64,000 nt of DNA, taken from Phoronis australis. Taxonomy: Eukaryota > Phoronida > Phoronidae. The notes under the pieces are model-generated. The model saw nothing but the letters and a program-made list of their open reading frames with translations, was not told the origin of the DNA and searched no databases. The stretch lies in contig NMRA01000269.1 in assembly GCA_002633005.1 (NCBI GenBank), positions 511,098-575,097 of the forward strand, read 5' to 3'. Within the stretch, counting starts at the first letter, position 1. The number at the start of each line of letters is the position of its first letter. Shown piece by piece: positions 35,301 through 43,361 of the stretch. The translations under genes and the position numbers were made by a program.

Positions 35301-37497
35301 TTGGTCTTTTAACCTCTGGCTTGGGCTCAATCACCTAAAATAGGAACACACCTTAACGCCAATCCACAAATTCTGCCAATCTTAATTTTTTAACATTTAG
35401 AAAACCGAAACAAAGTATATCACTGAATCAATGGAGGTAAATCGTCACAGGACTGAATAGCTGTTTTCCTACAGTGCCCGTAATGAATTATTTCATGTCG
35501 TTAGATGACAATGCAGTAGCTGGCGTACAGCATTCAACAGTGTTGAATGAGGATTCAATGCTGTGAGATTTCCAAGTTAATTTTTGCAAATTCTTTGCGA
35601 CCGGCATGGTGTCAAATAACCATTCTCGTGTGATGGTATATTCAAGTAAAACACACAAAAATGTTCATCGTCTTATCATGTCCACGAATGAAAGAAATTG
35701 CACGTTGCCTCTTGACTACTCTGGTTATCTAACATACCACAATTTGAAATTGGGTCAAGCGACAATTACTTTCATGCTCTCACAATGTTAAAGAGTTACA
35801 TGTCAAATGTTTGAAAGTTCAACCGCGGATACTAAGCCGAACAAACAACCCTGTGACTTCATGATTCAAATGGTGCGCCGAGGCCTCGTCTAGCTTCAAA
35901 TACAACAATTAAGACCTTCAACACTAAGATCACACAATACATACCAGGCTCAGATTTGATTTAGTCTTAGTAATTGATCTAGGCAATGACCATCGCCTCT
36001 GTTGGCCTGAACCAGAGGCGATGCAGAGCCTATAGGCGCTCTGTACGCCGGAAGCTTTTCGGCGAATTATGCCTCGCACCAACTAAACCATCAGAGTCAC
36101 GTTGTTATAAATACCTTTTGCGCATAGAGGAACACCTTAGGAGGTTGTCGATGTGTTTAATTCCTTCCAACTCGAACAAATACTCCCATTATCAAACTTT
36201 TTCTTCGAGCAGTCCCTATTTCAGTTCCCAAAATCGTGAACTCACCATTTTTATACTGCGCACGCTCCAATTTTTACCGCGCTTGCTAGGTGATGTGACT
36301 TCATGACCTCAATCTTTAAATAGGCCAAAGGTGAGCCATTGCGGTCTTGTCAGTCAAATGTTCGGTCCATAATGCCACCACTTATACTTGTCTTTAATTG
36401 GCGTTACTTGAAACCNNNNGGCAGGAACTTCAGCTTTCAAAGTTCGCCGGTAGGTCCGCAACTTCTGACCTTCGGCCTGGTTAAAAAAATGAAAATGTTG
36501 ATTTCACGATTTTAGGAACTGAAATAGGGACTGCTCGAAGAAAAAGTTTCATAACGGGAGTATTTGTTCGAGTTGGAAGGAATTAAACACATCGACAACC
36601 TCCTAAGGTGTTCCTCTATGCGCAAAAGGTATTTATAACCATGTGACTTTGATGGTTTAGTCGGTGCGAGGCATAATTCGCCGAAAAGCTTCCGGCGTAC
36701 AGAGCGCCTATAGCCTCTGCATCGCCTCTGGTTCGGGCCAACAGAGGCGATGGTCATTGCCTATAATTGATCAAGACACAGCAGCATCTAATAAAGACAC
36801 CAATCTCCAAAGAGTAAGTTTCCTCTAAACACAAGAGATTTACAAGATAGAGTGACTTCACTTTGCTTACAAGCAGCACCAAATCCTCTCGCTTACAGGG
36901 GGGATTAGGGAAGGGCTTGGGGACACCAGACGCCAGTTTCTCGAAGACTCTAAGTTTGCGGGTATATAGCTGACAGTAGATTTTTTCATCTTTTGACTAG
37001 TCCGTCAACTCTGCTCCTATGCAGGCTTCCAGTTGTAAACAAATTTTTTGACTTTTAGCCTTACCCTGTTTTCGTTAAACAGGGTAAGAATCGTAAGATG
37101 TTTGTAAACGAAATTTTAGCCAAAAGACAATTAACCATAAAATAGTTAATGTTAATGAAAAGCCATCACAAACACGGATGCGCCACTTTACTTTCAAGTC
37201 AGAATACAATATCCCTGACCACCGTTTTTTATCGTGAACTTGTCACACTGGAATGCTGCAGTCGATGACCAGGGTCATTCATCAACTTCGCCTTCGGACT
37301 AATCATAAATCGCCGGCGTATGTACTTTACCTTCCCAGGCCAAGCAGAGAAGCCTTTTAATTTTGCCCTGCAATGAGAAATTGAGAAGGGTGAAAAAATG
37401 TATGCAGGAATGTTATTTCCTAAAAGATCGCAAAACAATCAACGAAACGTAAAGAATATTACCAAACAAAGTCGCCAACTTGATAGGTAGCAGCCAT
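17160..37497 (-). CDS. GLYR1: GLYR1 / N-PAC (NP60) homologue, 5' nine exons, 3' end outside window or missing
   Basis: Nine exons (35, 37, 83, 160, 108, 120, 51, 123 and 189 nt) join in one open frame of 302 residues, each with AG acceptor and GT donor. Residues 5-95 are a PWWP domain (GDFVWAKLKGFSAWPGK, then FFFGSENYAWI). Residues about 96-260 form a charged linker rich in Asp/Glu, Lys/Arg and Pro. Residues about 269-302 start the hydroxyisobutyrate-dehydrogenase-like Rossmann fold, with GLGNIG matching GxGxxG and the strand ending VTVWNRT. In vertebrates GLYR1 reads H3K36-methylated nucleosomes through PWWP and partners the demethylase KDM1B; its enzyme domain is thought to be non-catalytic. 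The start ATG at 37497 has a good context (AACATGG). The remaining about 250 residues were not found to the left, so the gene either runs off the window or is misassembled. Confidence 0.92.
17740..19270. repeat. Array of diverged ~145-bp repeats in GLYR1 intron 8
   Basis: The marker GCCACTAGGGGGCACAG and its variants occur near 17886, 18168, 18309, 18453, 18605, 18747, 18885 and 19144, most 138-152 bp apart. The marker is followed by CATCAAATCTGTCTGAAAAT or AAACTC-type phrases, then AACACATCTG, then TTCAAAGGGTTAAGGAGAT. Units are strongly diverged and there is no coding potential. Confidence 0.75.
20027..20149 (-). CDS. GLYR1: GLYR1 exon 8 (basic linker)
   Basis: A 123-nt exon, phase 0 at both ends, with acceptor TTTTAG and donor GTAAGA. 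It encodes 41 residues dominated by Lys, Arg and Pro (for example KEKRPRKRENS and KPKKQKMVVKTPGTPKK), fitting a DNA-contacting or nuclear-localisation segment. Confidence 0.75.
20480..20643. mobile_element. hAT-like MITE, copy b of the GGCGGATC family
   Basis: It shares interior and ends with the copy at 9094-9248: AGCCAGGATTTTGCCCGTCA in the middle and AAATCCGCCACTG at the right end. It lies in GLYR1 intron 7. Confidence 0.6.
21314..21406. repeat. Minisatellite, 31-bp unit, 3 copies
   Basis: Units start at 21314, 21345 and 21376 and follow GAGTTGCGGCGCTGGTGGG plus AAAGCAACATTA. It lies in GLYR1 intron 7, about 160 bp from exon 7. Confidence 0.88.
21564..21614 (-). CDS. GLYR1: GLYR1 exon 7 (51-nt linker microexon)
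   Basis: A 51-nt exon, phase 0 at both ends, with acceptor TTTCAG and donor GTTGGT. It encodes IQESLDSDDLPLIPKKK. The acidic-then-lysine layout repeats that of exon 6. Confidence 0.65.
22085..22600. repeat. Imperfect inverted repeat flanking a 41-bp tandem repeat
   Basis: Around 22098-22150 the phrases TCAAACATGGCTCAAAATTT and CACGACTCAGAGCTTTTCAA occur. Their reverse complements appear in the same relation at about 22500-22585. Between the arms lies a 41-bp tandem repeat: AAATGTTAACAC starts at 22170 and 22211, with a variant at 22252. Confidence 0.6.
23820..24895. repeat. Array of diverged ~180-bp repeats in GLYR1 intron 6
   Basis: Units begin with ATGGCCACTAAGAG-like sequence near 23847, 24251, 24432 and 24609. 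The last three are about 180 bp apart. Each continues with CAAATCTGCTCGAAAATC, then a TGCCATCAC..CCTGTG phrase, then a short AT-rich end and AAAAAGCCCCTTGTC. It resembles the 145-bp family at its GCCACTAG start, so the two may be related. Confidence 0.65.
25973..26092 (-). CDS. GLYR1: GLYR1 exon 6 (acidic then basic linker)
   Basis: A 120-nt exon, phase 0 at both ends, with acceptor TTACAG and a weaker donor GTTTGA. It encodes an acidic run (LEDSPENDAVDESDGD) followed by a basic end (AKAKRERKPSKK), which could act as an AT-hook-like or nuclear-localisation segment. Confidence 0.7.
27202..27279. repeat. Tandem duplication, 39 bp x 2
   Basis: The unit starting AGATGACTGAAATTCAATTA occurs at 27202-27240 and 27241-27279 with one difference (AAATCG versus AAACCG). 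It lies directly before the 20-bp minisatellite. Confidence 0.92.
27319..27760. repeat. Minisatellite, 20-bp unit, about 22 copies, GLYR1 intron 5
   Basis: The consensus CCCCTAAGTGTCCTTGCAGT repeats in perfect 20-bp register for about 440 bp, with scattered substitutions strongest at both ends. The central units are near identical. There are no unique spacers, so this is a minisatellite and not a CRISPR array. On the minus strand each unit carries a G4 run (TTAGGGGACTGC). Confidence 0.96.
28255..28502. mobile_element. MITE copy 1, CAGGGCTTGGAAT ends
   Basis: The left end CAGGGCTTGGAATGACC and the right end GGAAAATTCCAAGCCTTG are inverted copies. The interior holds ATGACAAAA, CAGGTGATGAATCGTTCCAC and several AAGAGGAAATC phrases, also found in the copy at 32891-33143. 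There is no coding capacity. It lies in GLYR1 intron 5. Confidence 0.78.
29107..29214 (-). CDS. GLYR1: GLYR1 exon 5 (linker)
   Basis: A 108-nt exon, phase 0 at both ends, with acceptor TTGACAG and donor GTAGGA. It encodes 36 polar residues including LPSIAEELAQINKNP. The assignment rests on splice sites, frame continuity and position, since the linker is poorly conserved. Confidence 0.7.
29586..29891. mobile_element. MITE with ~65-75-bp terminal inverted repeats
   Basis: The left arm (TCTGGTCTGCACGCCACCTG, on through TTGGTCATATCACGTG and AATGAACATAAGCTTGAAAAG) is repeated in reverse complement at 29817-29891 with few mismatches. About 306 bp in total and non-coding, in GLYR1 intron 4. Confidence 0.85.
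31194..31586. mobile_element. MITE copy 2 (larger variant), with 6-bp direct repeat TGATAA
   Basis: The left end CAGGGCTTGGAATGACTAATG and the right end GGAAAATTCCAAGCCCTG are inverted. The interior differs from copies 1 and 3 and has GCGGAAA and CCGCGG phrases. TGATAA lies directly outside both ends (31188-31193 and 31587-31592) and may be a target-site duplication. Confidence 0.8.
32515..32674 (-). CDS. GLYR1: GLYR1 exon 4 (end of PWWP, helical part)
   Basis: The acceptor is TTCACAG and the donor GTAGAT. It encodes AWIPHDMIWEYPGDKSKF, equivalent to the AWI segment after FFGTEDH in vertebrate GLYR1. The C-terminal PWWP helix (GFQKACDKCEEAF) and a Pro/Glu stretch follow. It ends in phase 0. 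Confidence 0.93.
32891..33143. mobile_element. MITE copy 3, CAGGGCTTGGAAT ends
   Basis: The ends TTGGGATTGGAATGCC and GAAAATTCCAAGCCCTG are an inverted pair with some decay on the left. The interior closely follows copy 1 (GTGATGCATTGTTCCACAAA; AAGAGGAAATC phrases). It lies in GLYR1 intron 3, near exon 4. Confidence 0.75.
34815..35040. mobile_element. MITE, copy c, CAGTGGCAGATCTA ends
   Basis: It starts CAGTGGCAGATCTA and ends TAGATCCGCCTCTG, its approximate inverse, with the 5-bp AATCA on both outer sides. The interior (GGCGCATAGCGCCGAG, GGTTTTCCCCTCCCG) is unlike copies a and b, so it shares only the type of end. It lies in GLYR1 intron 3. Confidence 0.65.
35252..35334 (-). CDS. GLYR1: GLYR1 exon 3 (PWWP core)
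   Basis: Acceptor TTTTAG and donor GTAAGTA enclose VIEPKPEVKRPKDKK followed by the PWWP strand EFIFFFGSEN. The last codon is split (TA, phase 2) and becomes Tyr with the first base of exon 4. Confidence 0.92.
35961..36770. repeat. Large inverted repeat (arms ~255-280 bp) with 4-N gap in the spacer
   Basis: The left arm (about 35961-36255) and the right arm (about 36490-36770) are reverse complements at roughly 95 percent. Both include GGCAATGACCATCGCC and CGCCGGAAGCTTTTCGGCG. The open frames on opposite strands of the two arms are the same peptide and are a by-product of the palindrome. Each arm also folds on itself: CATCGCCTCTG pairs with CAGAGGCGATG over an 11-nt loop (35988-36020). The spacer of about 240 bp contains the N run at 36416-36419. 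It lies in GLYR1 intron 2. Confidence 0.88.
37331..37367 (-). CDS. GLYR1: GLYR1 exon 2 (37-nt microexon, PWWP signature)
   Basis: Acceptor TTGCAG and donor GTAAAG enclose 37 nt that complete the split Trp codon and add AKLKGFSAWPGK. This contains the SAWPG version of the PWWP signature. It ends in phase 0. Confidence 0.88.
37463..37497 (-). CDS. GLYR1: GLYR1 exon 1 (start codon, first PWWP strand)
   Basis: It encodes MAATYQVGDFV plus two bases of a Trp codon. The donor is GTAATA, leaving phase 2. The next intron is only 95 bp. Confidence 0.88.
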
Positions 37498-37499
37498 GT

Positions 37500-37720
37500 T
37501 GCTCCAGCGTGTGTAAGACTAACGCGACATCTATAGTGTGTAGTGAATAAAAACAATGTGACATTCGTGAGACACCGGCCATCTCCGACGGATGAATACA
37601 ATTTCCTGTTGAGGGGTGGACAGCTTGGGGACCCATAAAACATGGGCAAAATTAGAGCTGATTTGTCAAAAATGCTTTTGCTTCGTAGATCAAAAATAAC
37701 CCACATTCTGAGTTCTGGAT
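37500..37720 (-). promoter_or_regulatory. Presumed GLYR1 promoter / 5'UTR
   Basis: This is the sequence immediately upstream of the GLYR1 start codon. No TATA box at a convincing distance was seen. The assignment rests only on position and on the good context of the ATG at 37497. Confidence 0.35.
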
Positions 37721-37857
37721 AACCGCAATATATAGAGAATATATAATACTAGAACATGAAAATGATAGTCACAGATTTCGACTGCCCAAGAAATGATCGT
37801 CGGTTGGGACAGATTTTATAGTTCTTTGGTTGGGATGCGACTCAATCGGCCTACTTC

Positions 37858-37884
37858 TGGCGTGCGTTCAATAACGCTAGGACC
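37858..37884. repeat. End of a dispersed repeat, inverse of 47802-47828
   Basis: The 27-bp segment beginning TGGCGTGCGTTCAATAACGC matches the reverse complement of 47802-47828 with two differences. It is probably a shared terminal sequence of a transposon family. Confidence 0.55.
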
Positions 37885-38562
37885 GCCTGTCTTTTTTTGA
37901 GGGGCGTCTTACTACTAGGCACGTTCGCATTTAATTGCCCCTAGATTGAGCTACAAACTCGATGAAAACTTTCGATTTTAGTCAGAGTCAACTGACTCTT
38001 AAGTGCAAGGAAGGAGTAGACAGTCATCCATGTAGACAATGCAGAGCGTATGCAAGACCACAGAATAAGCACTATTGTACTTGCAAAAAGTAGAACACAA
38101 AATGTCAAAAATAATTTCGAGTTCAATTTTCAAGTTGACTAATTAGATCGGATCCCGGCCACGTCTCTGTGATTCCATGGCATTTTTCACTGGTCTAGAA
38201 AATCATAATTTGTTGACCAAAGTAATTCGTCAGAATCGGCCTTGTTATCGTGATTTTTTTCACTCTATCACCAGTCAGACAAACCAGTAACTATAATTTA
38301 AGTGCCAAGCATACCCTCACTGTGCCAGAACGTCATTAAAACATTTTCTGGAATAGACAAGTAAGTGCAAAAACGCTATCTTATGAACAGTCTACCAACC
38401 GACTCGGGCCATAGGGAGTGTGCCGATCAACTGAGTATCTCCGAGTCGCTTCCGAAGGATTGACGAGTTTGTTCTTCTCTTATTTGTTTGTAGTTATTTG
38501 TTTGTTTTCCCAATTGTCATTTTATAGTAAGTGAAACGAGCTTGTGGATCATGTTTATAATA

Positions 38563-38699
38563 AACACCTTCTCATTTGAAACGAGCTTTTCTCAAATAAA
38601 TGAGCTTCGAAAAAAGGACTAAATTAATACTTAATGAGGTATTGCCCAGAAAATACCACACTTTCAAATTCATTAATTCATTTCAAATGAGAAGGTGTT
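38563..38699. repeat. Perfect 19-bp inverted repeat
   Basis: AACACCTTCTCATTTGAAA at 38563-38581 is exactly inverted at 38681-38699, with about 100 bp of AT-rich DNA between. It ends about 130 bp before the LINE tail and could be a small element or a remnant. Confidence 0.85.
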
Positions 38700-38826
38700 A
38701 ATTTTTAAAAAATAAACTAAACATTGACTTGAATTGATCAGTATTACGGGTCCTCTACACTTTCGCAGTTCTGCAAATATATACTTAAATGACTGAGTTA
38801 AATTCATTTGTTTCCAGATAATTGAG

Positions 38827-39209
38827 TTGTCAGTCCCATTGATATCGTTCCAACTTCCTCGCAACCACGAAATAATCCTATACAGATCAAGATGCGGTCT
38901 ATTCCTAAACAACGAGAAATTTAGACATAATTTTAATATTTCGCCTCTGTGTTGCTGTGGAGACGCACAGACAAATGCTCATGTTTTCTTTGCTTGTGAG
39001 GTATGCAAGGAGCAGAGGGTACAGCTTTTCCAGACACTCGAACAATACCCCAATATTTACAACAAAACATTCTGAAATTCCGCAAGTGTACAACAAAATT
39101 AATTTTTTTTCTATATGGAAGTCAAGAACTCAACCCAGACGAAAATAAGGTTTTTATTCGAAATAGTATCAAAATTTCTTTATAATATTAAATCTCTTTG
39201 TGTGAGTGG
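38827..39209 (+). mobile_element. Non-LTR retrotransposon 3' ORF fragment (zinc-finger tail)
   Basis: The frame gives RCGLFLNNEKFRHNF, then SPLCCCGDAQTNAHVFFAC, then CKEQR. This is the C-x-C-x-H-x-C zinc-binding tail found after reverse transcriptase in CR1/RTE/Jockey-type LINEs. After one frame break it continues LYGSQELNPDENKVFIRNS, the usual end of such proteins. There is no intact reverse transcriptase, so it is a dead 5'-truncated copy. Confidence 0.75.
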
Positions 39210-40278
39210 ATAGAATTTGTATACATGTGTATGAAAATGATTTATTTACATTCGTAATCATATGTCATTGTAATCATAACAACAGTTTTTTTAATTCATG
39301 TATTTGGGTAAAATAATTGTATATAGATTTCTTTGTACTTTTTTTTAACCCAGAATGCCTCTTGGCGCTTTCGGGGTTATGTAAAAAGATAACTGCCTAC
39401 TTGCCGGTGACCGAGTCCCACAGAAGGTCCGCTGCAAAAAAGATGACTCCTCACTCTGGTTGCGAAAGTTTAGTAAAAAGACAACCGTCGAAAGATCCCT
39501 ACGAAAGGGTTAGGTTTATGGAATTAATATCTCTGCAAGGTGGTGTGTTTTGGAAGTGAAGCTCTGACGAAAATTAACTAATATTTCAGAACAGCTCCCT
39601 ATAAACGGTTCTCCTTTTTGACTGCACTTTCTAAGTGTGCGAGTATCCCAATTTCCTAGTCGCACCTCACGTATTTTGAAAAAATATAGTCAAATACACC
39701 ATATGGTGGAACATGGCTTGCTTGTTCATAGAGGGCGCAGTCGCTGCTCTTTGTCTTTATCCATCGTATTTCGCTTTGTGTGCCGATTGAACAGCTTGTG
39801 CCACTGTGAAAACAACAAAGTGCTCGCACTGAGCTCCAGTCTTATTATGTAGGTAAGAACATTCAAATAAGTCTTGGTGAAGGTATAGACGATCATACAA
39901 AAACCGTTGACCACGAACAAATGACGGTCTCATTGACCTATCTCAGTTTGTTTTCGACATGTTGCATTTGAAGATCGGATGGGCGAGTGGGCAAGTAACA
40001 TTTGTTAATGGCAGTTGGTTGGATAGAGAGGATGGATCAATAATTAGTCACGTCAAATAATCATTCACGTAGTAGTATCTCTTGTGATTTCATGAATGGC
40101 GCGAAGAAAGTGTGATCCAAACGATCATAAGTCGCAGACGGATTGTGACGTTTCAAGGGATTCAAGCAAATTTGATACAAGTTGCGCGAGACTGAAGCTG
40201 ATACCGGAGACCGGGTTTTTAATCATGAAACACGATAGAAAGTCGAGACGTTGAACAGTAAACGACCTTTTGGTTGAA
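39210..40278. other. Intergenic, upstream of the ASB17-like gene
   Basis: It holds the CCCTACGAAAGGGTT motif (about 39500 and 39597) shared with 6.7-7.0 kb. The final few hundred bases should contain the promoter and 5'UTR of the next gene. No clear TATA box was found. Confidence 0.4.
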
Positions 40279-41604
40279 ATGCCGTCAGAATCAGGAGATA
40301 CCACAAAGACCCGCTCACCATATCACTTTATGCTTCACACAGAGGAATTCTTGGGCCAAAAGTACTCCACTGCCACTGGACGAAGATTACCGCTCAAGCC
40401 GAGAGAAAATGTTGATAGACGTGTAGACGTGAGCAAATTCAACAAAAGGAATTTATTTTGCAAGCAAGACAAGGAATCTTTTGAACAAGCTGTGAACGAA
40501 CTTTTTGATTCGCATAATGGAAACAAACATGGTCACTATGATAAAATTAACTCCTCTTCAAAACTTGTGCGAGAATTATGTCAGCTGATTACAAAGCGAC
40601 ATAAAAGATATGAGAAGCTGGGAAGAGAACTTAAAGTCCAGTTAATCGCGGAATCTGCTTTGGCTTATCACAACAACGTTTGTCCAGGTGGTCACACGTT
40701 ATTGTTTATCGCTGCTCGTCTTTGTCATAAATTCAGCTGCAGACGATCATCTGTTTTAACGCGCCTCCTGGTGGCCATCCATACTTGCCCATTGTGGGAG
40801 GCGACAGAAAGCGGTCTGAATATCTTCTTCCAATTTTTGGAGCGCAATAGGACGTGTAAACCGAATCCAATATTCGATAACATGAAAAACTCAAGTTTTG
40901 ACAAAAATCTGGAAATTCTTGAATATTTTCTTAAACATTCTTTACGGTTTCATGCAGAAAATGTTGTCAACTGCTTAACGAACGAGTCGCCGAACGGAAA
41001 AAACAATGATTGTGGAAAACTCACGAAATTTGACTTTGCTAATGCATGCGTTCCTTGTAAAGAAGCAAGTCGACCACTACTGCTGGCCGCACATGCTGAA
41101 AACGCGCCAGCCATTCTGCTGTTAGTCAGATACGGTGCAAACCCATTGCAACCACCGTGTCCTGTGCACGTGGGTGAGCACGAGTATTATCAACACGCCC
41201 TACATCTAATGCTGAGCAAGCTCAATGCATGCGTTTTCCTAAGACTTCACCAAGAGAAGCTTCCCAATAACCCCGAAGAGAGCTTTGCTCAACAAAATGA
41301 CAGGCGAGAAAGCAACCTTATTGAATGCGTATCGGTACTGTGTCGCGCGCTGTCATCTCTGCCAGCAATGGTTGTATCCGATCACGTGGACACCACCTCG
41401 TCCTATCAGACAGACCGTCAGCTGAGTCGCGTGTATGCTCATAGATTTCCGGAGGGGTACATTTGCGGGGCACCCTCCTTGACACACCTCTGCAGAATGA
41501 GAGTGAGACAAGCCCTATTGGCACAGGATTTACTTCCAGTTGGCATTGAAAGGCTTCCGCTTCCAAAATATCTGAAAGACTTCCTGGATTTGAAAGTCGA
41601 CTAG
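40279..41604 (+). CDS. ASB17-like ankyrin repeat and SOCS-box protein
   Basis: A single open frame of 441 residues. The ATG at 40279 is the first in frame after the stop at 40252. Residues about 137-170 (GGHTLLFIAARLCHKF) and about 264-292 (SRPLLLAAHAENAPAILLLV, then RYGANPLQP) look like ankyrin repeats. The last 43 residues are a SOCS box: a BC-box PSLTHLCRMRVRQALL, then LLPVGI, then a cullin-box-like LPLPKYLKDFL. The layout and the block around LTHLCRMRVR and LLPVGIERL resemble vertebrate ASB17 (about 295 residues), but this protein has a longer N-terminus. By family knowledge it would be the substrate-binding subunit of a Cullin-5/elongin BC ubiquitin ligase; its substrate is unknown. No intron is needed to explain the frame. 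An ATTAAA lies 32 bp after the stop. Confidence 0.85.
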   Translation: MPSESGDTTKTRSPYHFMLHTEEFLGQKYSTATGRRLPLKPRENVDRRVDVSKFNKRNLFCKQDKESFEQAVNELFDSHNGNKHGHYDKINSSSKLVRELCQLITKRHKRYEKLGRELKVQLIAESALAYHNNVCPGGHTLLFIAARLCHKFSCRRSSVLTRLLVAIHTCPLWEATESGLNIFFQFLERNRTCKPNPIFDNMKNSSFDKNLEILEYFLKHSLRFHAENVVNCLTNESPNGKNNDCGKLTKFDFANACVPCKEASRPLLLAAHAENAPAILLLVRYGANPLQPPCPVHVGEHEYYQHALHLMLSKLNACVFLRLHQEKLPNNPEESFAQQNDRRESNLIECVSVLCRALSSLPAMVVSDHVDTTSSYQTDRQLSRVYAHRFPEGYICGAPSLTHLCRMRVRQALLAQDLLPVGIERLPLPKYLKDFLDLKVD

Positions 41605-42612
41605 ACTTTTTTGAAATCGATTCGAGAAATTTTTCATTAAACAGCTGATTTTTTTTCAATTTTTATTGTTGTCATCGTCAATTTTTTAAATTATTTGAAT
41701 GAAAATTTTATTGGTGTAACTTAGTAATTTATTAAACTATTTAATTTATTGTCCAGAAATGATTTACTATTGAGATTGTTATAAATCGTAACTAGACTAC
41801 TTTTCAGTGTGAAGCAGTCTTTAATTCTTGTAAAGAAACTTGGGAGTTCAGTTCTGGAATCCCAAGCAATTCATGTATGTTATTAGAACTTTCAAGACAG
41901 TATTTTGCCAATTTGTGCATCATAGTCAAGTAATCCGCAATTGTAACTGTTGTGTTTGTTGTCATTGGTGTTACAATATGTTCATGAAGTTTTTGAAAAA
42001 GAATTCAAAGATAAAAGTGATGTATTGTAAATGTGTTTGGTGTTGGACATATGACTTATGAAGTAAATTTTGTCTCTTGTGTTGTGCGTTTCGTAAATTG
42101 AGATATTGGAATATATATCAAGTTATTTACGCACGTTAAGAATTACTCTACACGCTTAGTTTACGCATATCATTTTAAAGTATTCTATTCAGGGGAATCT
42201 TCCTGAGGAAATCAGACGATACTGGGAACATAGATTGAAACCAAATCAGCTGATACTTGGAATTTCTTTCAATGCATCACACATCGGCAGAAAAGGATAG
42301 AACTTTGCGGAGTCCGTGTGTCCAATTTCGTTCAGCCCCGAATGTGGCAAGCTGATGTTCAAATTTTGAAGTTATTCACTTCGTCCTGTTAACAGGCTAG
42401 AAACGAAAACCAAATTAGACCTTTTACTTTCATAAAATCAGTCTTAGAATATTCCTTACCTTGATAAAATTCTGCTTCTCTTACCAACAAAGGCATCGAA
42501 ACCACTAAAATCTCAAACAAACACTCCAGATATTATTGAGGTTGGCCAATCCTAAATATAGCGAATTGGAAAATGGCGCACGCATGCATTGCGTGTTACT
42601 TGAGTTGTCGGT
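41605..42612. other. Non-coding, AT-rich, 3' of the ASB17-like gene
   Basis: It contains the probable 3'UTR and unremarkable AT-rich sequence. No gene or clear repeat was seen. Confidence 0.45.
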
Positions 42613-42778
42613 TCATTGGGCAACTATTCAAGATCGGATGAGCGTTGTACTGTTTTTAAGCCCCAAAAGCGCTTCGGTTAAGAATTTAACATTGACACTA
42701 AACAGGGCGAACTGCAGATAACATTAGTCAGTGACTACTAGACCATAAGCTTACATTTACTCCTCAATGTCGCGAACT

Positions 42779-43361
42779 CGTTCATAAAGTACAAAAAATA
42801 ATTAATCCATTTAGAATCATCTCTCGTCATCTCAACTTCATGCATCTTGAAACTCTGTTCAAGTCTTTTGTACTTCCACATTTAGATTACTGTGACATAA
42901 TCTACCAATCGGCAAACGCTGGCATACTTCTTCAATTAGAAAGACTACAATACCAAGCAGCTTTAGCCATAACAGGGGCATACAAAGGGTCCAGCACAAT
43001 CAAGGTTCTAAATAGTCTCAACTGGAGCAAACTAGCAACCCGTCGTAAACTCCACCTGTCCATGTGTACATTCAAAGTCTTAACCAACATAAACAATTAC
43101 TTTAAAAAAATCCTCTTTGACTCCTACGAAAGACCAAGCACGAGACCAGGACTGCGGCAAAGTAATATGCATACTATTCCATCTTCCATCAACCAAGCTT
43201 TCAGGAGATCAACGATATTAACCAGTATTGACAACTGGAATTCCGACAACTTAGGCACGATTTTACCTGAGGGAAAAAAGACTCTAAAAATTAATTTGTA
43301 TAAAAGAGGAAGTACACCAATTTTGGATAAAACGTTAGTTGAAATAAAAAAATCAATTTAA
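42779..43361 (+). mobile_element. LINE reverse-transcriptase 3' part (thumb and end)
   Basis: The frame from 42840 reads LFKSFVLPHLDYCDIIYQSA, LLQLERLQYQAALAITGAYK and TRRKLHLSMCTFKVL. This is the region just after the catalytic core of Jockey/CR1-type non-LTR retrotransposons (PHLDYCD; LERLQYQAA). The upstream reverse-transcriptase core is absent and the frame opens out of non-coding DNA, so this is a fragment and not a host gene. Confidence 0.8.

Noticed and set aside
35986-36757. Matching 106- and 81-residue peptides on opposite strands
   Set aside because: They are the same sequence read on both arms of the large inverted repeat. No known domain, so a by-product of the palindrome.
37413-37706. 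97-residue open frame upstream of and across GLYR1 exon 1
   Set aside because: It lies in a different frame from the GLYR1 start and has no domain. The PWWP-consistent frame explains the region better.
42840-43361. 173-residue host gene
   Set aside because: The peptide is the post-catalytic part of a LINE reverse transcriptase, without the core and without its own start context.
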